Source: a virus
Strand: one strand, 5' to 3'
IMG/VR virus record: IMGVR_UViG_3300018877_000021
Coordinates: 1 to 45,560 of that record
Length of the DNA: 45,560 bases
Shown here one piece after another: positions 37,612 through 45,560 of this stretch; the first letter of the stretch is position 1; every line of letters starts with the position of its first letter. The position numbers and the translations under genes are program-made. Under the pieces are notes generated by a model. The model ran no database searches. It was not told the origin of the DNA and was given only the letters and a program-made list of their open reading frames with translations.

Positions 37612-37935
37612 ATGGCAAAATCAATCGAATTAGTAGTAGACTTTGAAACTTTGGAAACAAAAGAGTTCTTTCAACCTCAACACCTTAAAGGCTCTGTAAC
37701 ATTAGAAGCTTTAACAATTGGACAGAAGTTGGACAAAGTAGGAACAAATCTTGAAGTGAAGGATTTAAAAGAGGTGGCTGCTTTTGTCGCAAACAAATTA
37801 TATAACGGTCAATTTACAGATGAAGAGTTAATCGACGGCATTCATGCTTACGAGTTGATTGATGTACTGATGGAGCAATTGACGTCTGTATTGGGTGCAG
37901 AGTCAGAAAATTTTACGAAGGCGAAGAAGGCTTAA
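37612..37935 (+). CDS. Tail assembly chaperone gpG
   Basis: A 107-residue protein from ATG 37612 (TTGGAGGAAATAAAA upstream). It is acidic with repeated E/D patterns, [17 protein letters not shown] and an [16 protein letters not shown]-like core, similar to siphovirus gpG-type chaperones located between major tail and tape measure. A slippery AAATTTT near its end starts the longer gpGT product, annotated next. It should bind the tape measure during tail assembly. Confidence 0.8.
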   Translation: MAKSIELVVDFETLETKEFFQPQHLKGSVTLEALTIGQKLDKVGTNLEVKDLKEVAAFVANKLYNGQFTDEELIDGIHAYELIDVLMEQLTSVLGAESENFTKAKKA

Positions 37936-38126
37936 CAGAAGCTGACTTCACTTTCACCAAGCAAAAAGAATACTTTGATTCCATGGTTCGGGAGTTAATA
38001 AAAGCAGGATGGAAAATGAACGATATTTTAGAGTCGCCTCTTTTTTACCTGGTCCAAGTGTTGAATGAAAATAAAAAGCAACAGACATACAAAACAGATT
38101 CCTTAATTTCCGCATTCGGAGGTTAA
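37612..38126 (+). CDS. Tail chaperone gpGT product made by -1 frameshift
   Basis: At 37908-37914 the heptamer A AAT TTT lies in the correct frame for -1 slippage (codons AAT and TTT). The -1 frame then reads [20 protein letters not shown], continues through [20 protein letters not shown] and ends at the TAA 38124-38126, giving about 171 residues. The extra 70-residue domain has no RBS or start of its own and is protein-like. This is the classical G/GT arrangement of long-tailed phages. Slippage efficiency is not predictable here. Confidence 0.8.
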
Positions 38127-38164
38127 GGAATTTTTTTGGATTTTCGAGGAAAGGAGGTAATCAA

Positions 38165-41100
38165 TTGAGCGAAATAATCCAAGGGTTAAGTCTAGGCCTC
38201 GGTTTAGACACAGCTGGCATTGATCTAGGGATGAAGCAGTTGCGTGGTAAATTGGCGATGGTAAACGCCGAAATGAAAGCAAATCTGTCTGCTTTTGATT
38301 ATGGTGAGAAATCTGTTGCAAAGTATCAAACTCAATTAGATGGCTTGAACAAAAAGCTGGAAGTACAAAAAACGGTTGTAAGCGCGGCGCGTGCCCAGTA
38401 TGAAAAAATGGTTGCTGAACACGGTGAAGGATCCAAACAAGCTGAAAGGGCAGCAGCGGCTTTTAACAAAGAAGTGGCAGCGGCCAATAATCTTCAACGA
38501 AGTGTTGATAAGCTCGGTGCTGAATTTAAAGGTTTCCAAGATGAACTAGCACAAAGTGAGAGCAAACTTGGAAAGTTCAGCAGCGCTCTTGATGGAATAA
38601 GTGCTAAAATTTCAGAAATCAGCGGTAGAATGAGCGAAATTGGAAGCAATATGACTGCTTCAATGACTGCTCCGATTGCCGGTTTTGGTGCGTTAGCGAT
38701 AAAATCAGCATCCGATTTTGAAACTGCACAAGGGAAAATCCAGGCACAATTAGGCTTGACAGCTGAACAGGCGAAAGAATTGAACGAGATCGCAGAGAAT
38801 TTGTGGAAGCAGGGATTTGGCGAAAGCATAGGTGAGGCAAACGATGCTGTAGTGAAGATTTATCAGACAATGGGCAATTTACCCGTTGATGAACTCGAAA
38901 GAGTGACAGCTGCTGCTTTTACATTAGGTGAGGTTTTTGAAGTAGATGTGAATGAAACAGCCCGTGCTGCAGGGCAGCTTATGCAGCAATTTGGTGTTTC
39001 TTCGACTGATGCAATGGATATGCTAACGGTCGCTTTTCAAAAAGGCGGGAATTATTCCGATGAACTTTTAGACAGCGTATCAGAGTACTCCACGCAGTTT
39101 GCCAATATGGGCTTCTCAGCTGAACAAATGATGGGTATGTTTGCAAGCGGCGCTGAATCCGGTATTTTCTCGGTTGATAAGTTGGCTGATACGGTAAAAG
39201 AAAGCTTTCTGCAAATCACAGATGGCGCTGATAATACTCGTTCAGCATTAAGTGAATTAGGATTAGACTACAATCAAATCGAGCAAGACATGGCAAAAGG
39301 CGGAGAAAAGGCTAACGCTGCATTTGGTGTTGTTATGACCGCGATTGCGGGTGTGTCTAACGAAGCAGATAGGAATAGGTTAGCTATTGAGTTAATGGGA
39401 ACACCATTAGAAGATTTGGGTCCGCAATACCAATCCTTCTTTGCGGATGTTGGAGAAGGAATGACAGGATTTGAAGGAGCTGCAGAAAAAGCCGGCGAGT
39501 CCATGCATAACAACTTCGGCGAACGGTTGCAGAGTACTTTACGCGCTGCACAAGACTCGTTGCGTCCTCTCGGCGAAGTCTTGGTGGTTCTTGCAGAAAG
39601 ATGGATTCCTAAAATCACGAGCGCTCTCCAAACAGTCACCGAAAAATTCACAAGTATGTCTCCGGCTATGCAAAATTTTATTGCTATTTCAGGAGTCATT
39701 GTAGCTGCACTTGGCCCAGTTATTACAGCCATTGGCTTTTTTGCGGCTGGTTTAGGCGGTTTGATTGGCTTCTTTGGTCGTTTGGCTGGTCCAATCACTA
39801 AGGCAATCAGCTGGCTTTCAAAGCTCGGTCCATCATTTACAGCAATTCGTACGGCGATAGGTGTTTTATCAGGTCCTATCGGATGGGTTACGCTTGCCGT
39901 CACCGGTCTTGCTGTTGTTGTTTATAAAAACTGGGATTCGATTAAAGCAAAAACGCTTGAAGTATTCGGGTCAATAAGTAATTTTCTGACCAAAACCGTC
40001 CCGCAAACAATGAAGAATGTTAGTGACTGGTTCGCTAATGCAAAAAACAATGCTGTAGCACGCGTTACAGAATTGAAAAATGGAGTCGTTTCTACTTTTT
40101 CAAACACACTTTCTGCAGTGACTGGTGCAGCTGAAGACCTAAAAAACAACGTCAGCAATCGTATTGCGACAATGAAAAACAATGTGGTCAGCCGTGTTTC
40201 TGAATTAAAAAATAATGCAGAGAATACTGTATCTGGCATGAGATCCCGGATTGTTGGCTGGTTTACAAATATGAAAGATGATGTCAGCAATCGTGCAGCT
40301 GGACTACGGGATAATGTATATAAAGCCTTTGTTACAACGAAATCAAAGGCAGAAGAAATCATTGGTAAAATAAAAAAATCAGTCAGCGGATTGTGGACGG
40401 ACATTGTCAGCGGTGCAAAAGGTCTTCCTAAGCGAATCAGTGATGGAATTTCCTCTATGGCTGGTAATGTGGTCGCTGGTGTAAAAACAATGATCAACAA
40501 GCTTGGATCCTGGATGGAAAAAGGCTTAAATGGTGCGATTAAGGGTCTTAATGAGGTTCTTGAATTCATCAACGTTGGCACTATTAAAGAAATCGACATT
40601 CCTGGATATAAACGAGGGACACGAGGTTCTGGGCATCCTGGCGGTCTTGCTATGGTCAATGATGCCAAAGGCTCTGATTATCAAGAATTGATCCAAACGC
40701 CTGACGGCAAAATAGGCATGTTCCAAGGACGAAATATTATTGCCAACTTGCCAAAAGGAACAAAAGTATTACCGGGAGATAAAACAAAACAGTTCCTTAA
40801 AACCGGAATTCCGCGCTATGAAGAAGGAATCGGAGATTTCTGGGATTTCCTAGACAAGCCGAAAGAACTTTTGCAAAGTCTATACGATAAATACGTTCCG
40901 AAAATCGAATTAAGCGGGGCTTTTGGTGACATTGCCAAAGGTAGTGTCACATATGTAAAGGACAAAGCGGTTGATTTTATTAAAGAAAAAATAGCTTCTG
41001 TTTTCGTGGGTGACGGCTGGACAGGAGAAATGGAGAAAAGTCCTCATGCTGTCGGGCCAGGTAGCGGCTTCGGGGGCATGATGAAATATGTCGAGTATTG

Positions 41101-43597
41101 GTATAACCAAGTCAAAGACCGTTTTGGCCCTACTCGTTTTATGGGTGCATACAACAACCGTAATGTTCGCGGTGGAAACTCTAAATCTATGCATGCCTAC
41201 GGACGCGCCTTTGATATCGGCGGTTCCCACGAAACCATGTCTAAAATCGCAGACTATTTGCGAAAAACGGCTACTAATCTCCAATATGTTATTTATAACC
41301 GGCGCATTGCAGGTCCGGGGGTAGGGAAAGCTTGGCGTGCATATGGTGGAGTAAATCCGCATACTGACCACGTTCATGCGGATTTCCTAGCACAGGCTGG
41401 TGGTGGCTCTAATATTAAGGGCGGCGCTGCAGCATGGAGGTCTATGATCCTTAAAGCAGCTGCTCAAATGAATGAAGCTGTAACACCGGCACAAGTAGAG
41501 GGTATCATTGCACAGATTCATCGGGAATCGAAAGGGGATCCAAAAGTTTTCCAAAGTCCGTTAGTCAATGATATCAATATGAGGAATGGAACCCCTGCTC
41601 GTGGATTGCTCCAGTATATCCCGTCAACATTCAAAAATTACATGTTACCAGGGTACACAGACATTCTAAACGGTTACCACCAGTTAATTGCCTTTTTTAA
41701 CAATACAAACTGGAGAAAAGACCTCCCTTATGGAAAAAGAGGATGGGGTCCGACAGGGTCACGGAAATACGCAAATGGTACCGACTTCCACCCAGGGGGA
41801 CCAGCTGTCGTAAACGACCAAAAAGGTCCCGTGTTTAAAGAAATCATCAAACTTCCATCCGGAAGCATGGGCATGTTTGAGGAGCGCAATGTACACGCAG
41901 ATTTCCCTAAAGGAACGCAGGTCATTCCAGCGAAGGAAAGCAAGCGGATTTTAGAATCAGCAGGGATTCCGCATTACGCATCTGGAACGGGCGGAAGTCT
42001 TGTTCAGTTTGGAGGTAAGCCTGCCGAACAGGTTACGTCCTATATCGTGAAGGCAGGGGACACATTAAGCGACATTGCTAAAAAATTCAAGACAACGGTG
42101 AACGAATTAGTAAAACTCAATAACATCAAAAATCCCGATTTAATCAAGGTTGGCCAGAAGATTATTTACGGCATAACAAAAGCTGTACAAAAAATCCCAG
42201 CTTCCACCACAAAACCGATTGATCACCGTCCGGAATACGTCCGCCGTGTCGCTTCTATCATTGAGGCGACTACTACAAAGGGGAAATCCTCTTATGCTGA
42301 ACGCTTGAAACTGCTTGAAGATTATGTAACTCGCGCCAAGGAAGCAAACCAGCTTTCGTTGGTTGATGAAATTTATACGTACCGTGAATCTTTAAAGTAT
42401 TTCAAAAAGGGTTCTGCAGAACAAATCGCTGTTCAAAAGAAATTGAACGAAGCAAAAAAGCAACTGAACGATGAACTGATGCAAATGCAGGATGATTACC
42501 TGTCAAAGATGAAGGAAGTTAACGACAAGCTGATTGAAGAGGAAAAGAGGCTTAATGAAGAATATGAGAATGCTGTAAATGCCCGGGCTGATTCACTGAA
42601 GGGCTTCGCTGGCCTGTTTGATGCAGTGGAAAAGCCGGAAGAAGTCGATCCTTTGTCTTTAATCGATAAATTACAAAGCCAGATATGGACGCTTAATAAT
42701 TTCGATAGTAATCTTGATATTTTAGCCGGACGTGGTGTAGATCAAGCCCTTATCGAAGAACTACAGGCTATGGGGCCTCAGGCGCTTGCTGAAATCAAAG
42801 CGCTCAACAATATGACTGAGACACAGCTGTCCCAATTCCAAGAATTGTGGAAGGAAAAATCAGCTGTAGCCCGCAGTCGCGCTGTACAGGAAATGGAAGG
42901 CATGCGGGTGGATACCGCAAACAAGATTGCCCAGCTTCGTGAAGATGCCGAAAAAGAAATTGCCGCACTGAATAAAACATTCGAACAACAGGTATCTGCA
43001 CTGAAAACCATTGTTACAACAGGGTTGAATCCTGGTGTCGCACAAATGAAGGATATTGGGAAAAATGTTATTCAAGGCTTAATCGATGGCATGAAATCTA
43101 TGAATTCACCACTGGAAAGCGTATCAAAAGGTCTTGCGGAGTCAATCAAAAAGGCTATTACGACTTCCCTTATCATCAAGTCACCTTCCCGTTGGATGAA
43201 AGCGATGGTCGGTGAAAATATCGTGCAGGGCGTTATCGATGGAATTGATGGCATGAAGAGGGCTGCTATAACCACAGCTTCCACAATGGCGGATTGGTTT
43301 AAGCCATCTCTTAGCCCAATTTCATTGCAAAGCCTGCAAGACTTTACCGTTAATAAGCCGACTGATGCAATGAAGCTCCTTGCATTAGCAGCCCGCGCAG
43401 CACAATCCGGTAATACAAATGGAAACGCAAATTCCGGGCAAGTACCAAATGTTTCAACGCAAAACAAACAGGAAATCAATGTACAGTTAGTTTATCACGG
43501 CTCTGCATCCCAAGAAGACGTAATGGGTATGGTTGACCTGATTGAAGAAGAACTTGCCCGCAGAGCGCGTATTAAGATGTTAGTGAACGGGGTGTAA
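38165..43597 (+). CDS. Tape measure protein with M15-like, SLT-like and LysM domains
   Basis: An 1,810-residue protein with a TTG start after AAAGGAGGTAAT. Residues about 1-900 are coiled coil with a hydrophobic segment (about 495-590) and tandem VSxxxxxLKNNV repeats (615-720), typical of tape measures. Residues about 970-1075 look like a D,D-carboxypeptidase/M15 peptidase, with [13 protein letters not shown] and HTDHVHADF supplying candidate metal ligands. About 1090-1185 resembles a lytic transglycosylase (catalytic Glu in [19 protein letters not shown]). LysM is at about 1292-1336. Such domains help DNA delivery through the wall. The gene sets tail length. Confidence 0.92.
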   Translation: MSEIIQGLSLGLGLDTAGIDLGMKQLRGKLAMVNAEMKANLSAFDYGEKSVAKYQTQLDGLNKKLEVQKTVVSAARAQYEKMVAEHGEGSKQAERAAAAFNKEVAAANNLQRSVDKLGAEFKGFQDELAQSESKLGKFSSALDGISAKISEISGRMSEIGSNMTASMTAPIAGFGALAIKSASDFETAQGKIQAQLGLTAEQAKELNEIAENLWKQGFGESIGEANDAVVKIYQTMGNLPVDELERVTAAAFTLGEVFEVDVNETARAAGQLMQQFGVSSTDAMDMLTVAFQKGGNYSDELLDSVSEYSTQFANMGFSAEQMMGMFASGAESGIFSVDKLADTVKESFLQITDGADNTRSALSELGLDYNQIEQDMAKGGEKANAAFGVVMTAIAGVSNEADRNRLAIELMGTPLEDLGPQYQSFFADVGEGMTGFEGAAEKAGESMHNNFGERLQSTLRAAQDSLRPLGEVLVVLAERWIPKITSALQTVTEKFTSMSPAMQNFIAISGVIVAALGPVITAIGFFAAGLGGLIGFFGRLAGPITKAISWLSKLGPSFTAIRTAIGVLSGPIGWVTLAVTGLAVVVYKNWDSIKAKTLEVFGSISNFLTKTVPQTMKNVSDWFANAKNNAVARVTELKNGVVSTFSNTLSAVTGAAEDLKNNVSNRIATMKNNVVSRVSELKNNAENTVSGMRSRIVGWFTNMKDDVSNRAAGLRDNVYKAFVTTKSKAEEIIGKIKKSVSGLWTDIVSGAKGLPKRISDGISSMAGNVVAGVKTMINKLGSWMEKGLNGAIKGLNEVLEFINVGTIKEIDIPGYKRGTRGSGHPGGLAMVNDAKGSDYQELIQTPDGKIGMFQGRNIIANLPKGTKVLPGDKTKQFLKTGIPRYEEGIGDFWDFLDKPKELLQSLYDKYVPKIELSGAFGDIAKGSVTYVKDKAVDFIKEKIASVFVGDGWTGEMEKSPHAVGPGSGFGGMMKYVEYWYNQVKDRFGPTRFMGAYNNRNVRGGNSKSMHAYGRAFDIGGSHETMSKIADYLRKTATNLQYVIYNRRIAGPGVGKAWRAYGGVNPHTDHVHADFLAQAGGGSNIKGGAAAWRSMILKAAAQMNEAVTPAQVEGIIAQIHRESKGDPKVFQSPLVNDINMRNGTPARGLLQYIPSTFKNYMLPGYTDILNGYHQLIAFFNNTNWRKDLPYGKRGWGPTGSRKYANGTDFHPGGPAVVNDQKGPVFKEIIKLPSGSMGMFEERNVHADFPKGTQVIPAKESKRILESAGIPHYASGTGGSLVQFGGKPAEQVTSYIVKAGDTLSDIAKKFKTTVNELVKLNNIKNPDLIKVGQKIIYGITKAVQKIPASTTKPIDHRPEYVRRVASIIEATTTKGKSSYAERLKLLEDYVTRAKEANQLSLVDEIYTYRESLKYFKKGSAEQIAVQKKLNEAKKQLNDELMQMQDDYLSKMKEVNDKLIEEEKRLNEEYENAVNARADSLKGFAGLFDAVEKPEEVDPLSLIDKLQSQIWTLNNFDSNLDILAGRGVDQALIEELQAMGPQALAEIKALNNMTETQLSQFQELWKEKSAVARSRAVQEMEGMRVDTANKIAQLREDAEKEIAALNKTFEQQVSALKTIVTTGLNPGVAQMKDIGKNVIQGLIDGMKSMNSPLESVSKGLAESIKKAITTSLIIKSPSRWMKAMVGENIVQGVIDGIDGMKRAAITTASTMADWFKPSLSPISLQSLQDFTVNKPTDAMKLLALAARAAQSGNTNGNANSGQVPNVSTQNKQEINVQLVYHGSASQEDVMGMVDLIEEELARRARIKMLVNGV

Positions 43598-43599
43598 GG

Positions 43600-44412
43600 A
43601 TGAAAATTATCACAAAAAGCGAGGAAATAATCATTAAAGATTATGGGGTGAGGGCTCTAAGATACGTTATCCCATCCCCTTCGTTCACACACACGTCTGA
43701 AAAAGCAGATGGAATGGATGGGGAAAGATGGGTTGAATCTGTCTACAACCCCCGTAATATTAAGGTTTTTATGCGTCTGTTAACGAAACAGTCAGATGGG
43801 CTGTCTCGTTTAAAGCAAAAGTTTAACCAGCTCTTCGCCCGGCGCGAAGAGTTTTTTGTTGTATTTGATAAGGAACCATGGCGACGGTGGAAGGTTCAGC
43901 TGAACAACGCTGTGGAATGGGAAGATATTTCTGCCTATTTCTCGCAGGCTGAAATTGATCTTATTTGTTACCGTGGATTTGCTGAATCAATTGGCACCAC
44001 ATTGAACATGCCGGTCGCTGAGCACTATTATGCGATAGGTGAAGGCAAGATTTTTGAAGGAGACCCGATTATTCAATATGAATTTAATACTGCGGCCTTT
44101 TCTGTTTTTAATGACAGTGATATTGAAAACGAGCCGGCCCAGCATATGGAGCAACGAATTATCTTGCGTGGAGAATTGAACAATCCAATTATTCGCAATC
44201 TGACTACAGGGGATGAATGGAGCTGGACCGGTACGGCAACAGCTGCTGATGAAATTGTGTTAAATGGCATCCGTTCATTAAAAAATGAACAATCCATATT
44301 TGGCCAGACGAATAAAAAATTAATCCGGCTTGCAGCTGGATGGAACGAGTTTGAAGTAGCTGGGGCAATAGATTTTACAATTTCTTTTGATTTTCGCATG
44401 TATTACCTATAG
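43600..44412 (+). CDS. Distal tail protein Dit-like (Sipho_tail)
   Basis: A 270-residue protein starting ATG 43600, two bases after the tape measure stop. The N-terminus (RALRYVIPSPSFTHTSEKAD) and the pattern WVESVYNPRNIKVFMRLLTK, then KLIRLAAGWNEFEVAGAI, fit the Sipho_tail/Dit family that forms the ring at the tail tip. The BppU-like gene comes next, which indicates a branched host-recognition baseplate. Its start lacks a strong RBS (GGGGTGTAAGG). Confidence 0.85.
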   Translation: MKIITKSEEIIIKDYGVRALRYVIPSPSFTHTSEKADGMDGERWVESVYNPRNIKVFMRLLTKQSDGLSRLKQKFNQLFARREEFFVVFDKEPWRRWKVQLNNAVEWEDISAYFSQAEIDLICYRGFAESIGTTLNMPVAEHYYAIGEGKIFEGDPIIQYEFNTAAFSVFNDSDIENEPAQHMEQRIILRGELNNPIIRNLTTGDEWSWTGTATAADEIVLNGIRSLKNEQSIFGQTNKKLIRLAAGWNEFEVAGAIDFTISFDFRMYYL

Positions 44413-44427
44413 AAAGGAGTTGACACT

Positions 44428-45560
44428 GTGGATACACAAAATAAACAAACAATTATTGCTGATTTGCGTCAAAATACAACGGTAACACTCCCATATTTTA
44501 CTCAGAATGATACGAACATAATTGAATTCGTTGTGAAGGATAATGGGACAGATGCAGATTTAAGTGACGTGGATCGTATTACTGCAAATTATAAGCGTCC
44601 GGATGGTGTCGTTATCTCCCGTCTGCTCACGGTGCACGGTAATATCGTGACCTATCAAATAGGGCATCAGGAAATGGAAGTGGCCGGAACTGGGGAATTG
44701 AGCTTACACTTCTTCGATGGAGAACAACGCCTTTCGAGTAAACGGATTAAGGTGTATATCGCTTCTTCCATCGAGCCGGGGATTGAAGGCACGGATGAAT
44801 TAACCGTGCTGCAAGAATTGTTCTTTGAAGTGGACAACGATTTGCAGGCGATTAATGAAACGAACACGCTTATCCAAGAGAATGAAGAGGTTCGGCAAGC
44901 CAATGAAGCAAGCCGTGTGGATGCGGAAGCGTTGCGGGTGTCTGCCGAAAATACCCGTGAATCGAACGAAGAGGCCAGGAAAGCCAACGAAGCCATCAGG
45001 CAACAGCAAGAAGAGGCGAGACAGGCGACCATCGCAGAAGCGGAAACAGCCATCACCAATGCAGAAGAAGCAACCTTGAACGCCAACACAGCGGCAGATA
45101 ACACCAACCAACGCCTGACCGAACTGAACGGGGTGGATGCGACACAGTTCCATGACCGAGTGACAGCGGTGGAAGGGAAGCTCACTGAATCAGACCGACA
45201 GACCCAAGTGCTGCAAAGCGGGCTGAACGTGCTGAATACCGATGTGGCGACTCCGGTATCTTTTGAGATTCCAGGGCGAACACTCACATCTATGGCCAAT
45301 TCCAACCTAGAAGCGCTCAAGTATTACGTATTAGCCGACAAGAAAACGAAGGTGATCGTGGACGGAGCGACAAAAGCGGGTGTTTCTAAATTCCAGAAGG
45401 CGCAGACCACAACAACCAAAGAAACGTTTGAGGGGAAAGTGTCAGGGAGTACGGTAGCCAATCCGCACATTTTCAATTACTTTGTTAACGCTTCTGCATT
45501 GCATCCGCCAACAGTCGCAAATGAAATAAATCAGGTCAACTATACCAACGTTTCTAAACT
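44428..45560 (+). CDS. BppU-like baseplate protein, N-terminal part (continues at 9)
   Basis: GTG 44428 follows AGAAAGGAGTTG. The N-terminal about 110 residues (LRQNTTVTLPYFTQND, then DVDRITANYKRPDGVVISRL and ELSLHFFDGEQRLSSKRIKV) match the BppU N-terminal beta-sandwich that docks onto the Dit ring. A coiled coil follows (about 135-245; ANEASRVDAEALRVSAENTR). The frame runs into the window end at the beginning of the first tandem domain and continues without interruption at position 9, so the whole protein is about 1,257 residues. It lacks a stop here only because of the window edge. Confidence 0.85.
   Translation, partial: MDTQNKQTIIADLRQNTTVTLPYFTQNDTNIIEFVVKDNGTDADLSDVDRITANYKRPDGVVISRLLTVHGNIVTYQIGHQEMEVAGTGELSLHFFDGEQRLSSKRIKVYIASSIEPGIEGTDELTVLQELFFEVDNDLQAINETNTLIQENEEVRQANEASRVDAEALRVSAENTRESNEEARKANEAIRQQQEEARQATIAEAETAITNAEEATLNANTAADNTNQRLTELNGVDATQFHDRVTAVEGKLTESDRQTQVLQSGLNVLNTDVATPVSFEIPGRTLTSMANSNLEALKYYVLADKKTKVIVDGATKAGVSKFQKAQTTTTKETFEGKVSGSTVANPHIFNYFVNASALHPPTVANEINQVNYTNVSK
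45435..45560 (+). repeat. 126-bp terminal overlap, right copy
   Basis: Identical to positions 9-134. It marks circular closure of the assembled molecule (45,426 bp circumference). Confidence 0.9.

Noticed and set aside
38494-43479. Several long minus-strand open frames under the tape measure (up to 248 codons)
   Set aside because: They are antisense shadows of a repeat-rich coding sequence, without RBS or plausible protein composition.
1-45560. tRNA genes, CRISPR arrays or IS elements
   Set aside because: I saw no cloverleaf-like stretch, no regularly spaced direct-repeat/spacer pattern and no transposase; the only recombinase is the integrase.

Overview
The window is an almost complete temperate siphovirus (tailed phage or prophage) genome of a Bacillaceae host. 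The last 126 bases (45435-45560) repeat positions 9-134 exactly, so the molecule closes into a circle of 45,426 bp. The join lies inside one tail gene, so this looks like an assembly of a circular or circularly permuted form and not a natural end. A low-GC Firmicute host is suggested by strong AGGAGG-type ribosome-binding sites, frequent TTG/GTG starts, an XhlA/holin/amidase lysis cassette, an ArpU late regulator, an FbpA-like small protein, LexA-type dyads and Spo0A-type boxes. I infer this from the sequence alone; no database search was run.

Layout, read around the circle from the packaging site. 29.9-30.05 kb: GC-rich putative cos between an HNH nuclease and the small terminase. 30.05-38.1 kb: terminase, HK97-type portal, ClpP-type prohead protease, major capsid, connectors, major tail protein and a tail chaperone with a -1 frameshift. 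38.2-6.9 kb (across the join): a very long tape measure carrying wall-degrading domains, Dit, a BppU-like protein with a tandem repeat, an XkdX-like peptide, a Tal-like protein and a fibronectin-like protein. 7.5-8.9 kb: lysis. 9.0-14.8 kb: an accessory region between lysis and integration, holding small XRE regulators, a WYL-like/LexA-like pair behind LexA-type dyads, a membrane protein, a four-gene cassette (FtsK-like ATPase, Replic_Relax-like protein, two pilin-like membrane proteins) and a winged-helix protein with a terminator in its leader. 14.8-17.5 kb: attP-like arm repeats, tyrosine integrase, ImmA-like metallopeptidase, CI-like repressor and divergent Cro-like gene, with matching promoters and operators. 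17.5-26.9 kb: early and replication genes (Gam, Sak4-like ATPase, DUF669/SSB-like protein, primase-helicase, iteron-rich origin candidate, ERCC4 nuclease, MazG-like, ArpU). 26.9-29.9 kb: late control region, antirepressor-like gene, a membrane moron and HNH.

How it works together (inference): the CI/ImmA/Cro block decides lysogeny; Int acts at attP; Gam, the Sak4-like ATPase, the SSB-like protein and the primase-helicase replicate and recombine the genome; ArpU turns on late transcription across the cos/head/tail/lysis arc. The most unusual parts are the stand-alone LexA DNA-binding domain gene under its own LexA-type sites, the mini conjugation-like cassette, a three-copy promoter-hairpin element between accessory genes, and Spo0A-type boxes ahead of the antirepressor-like gene and the moron.
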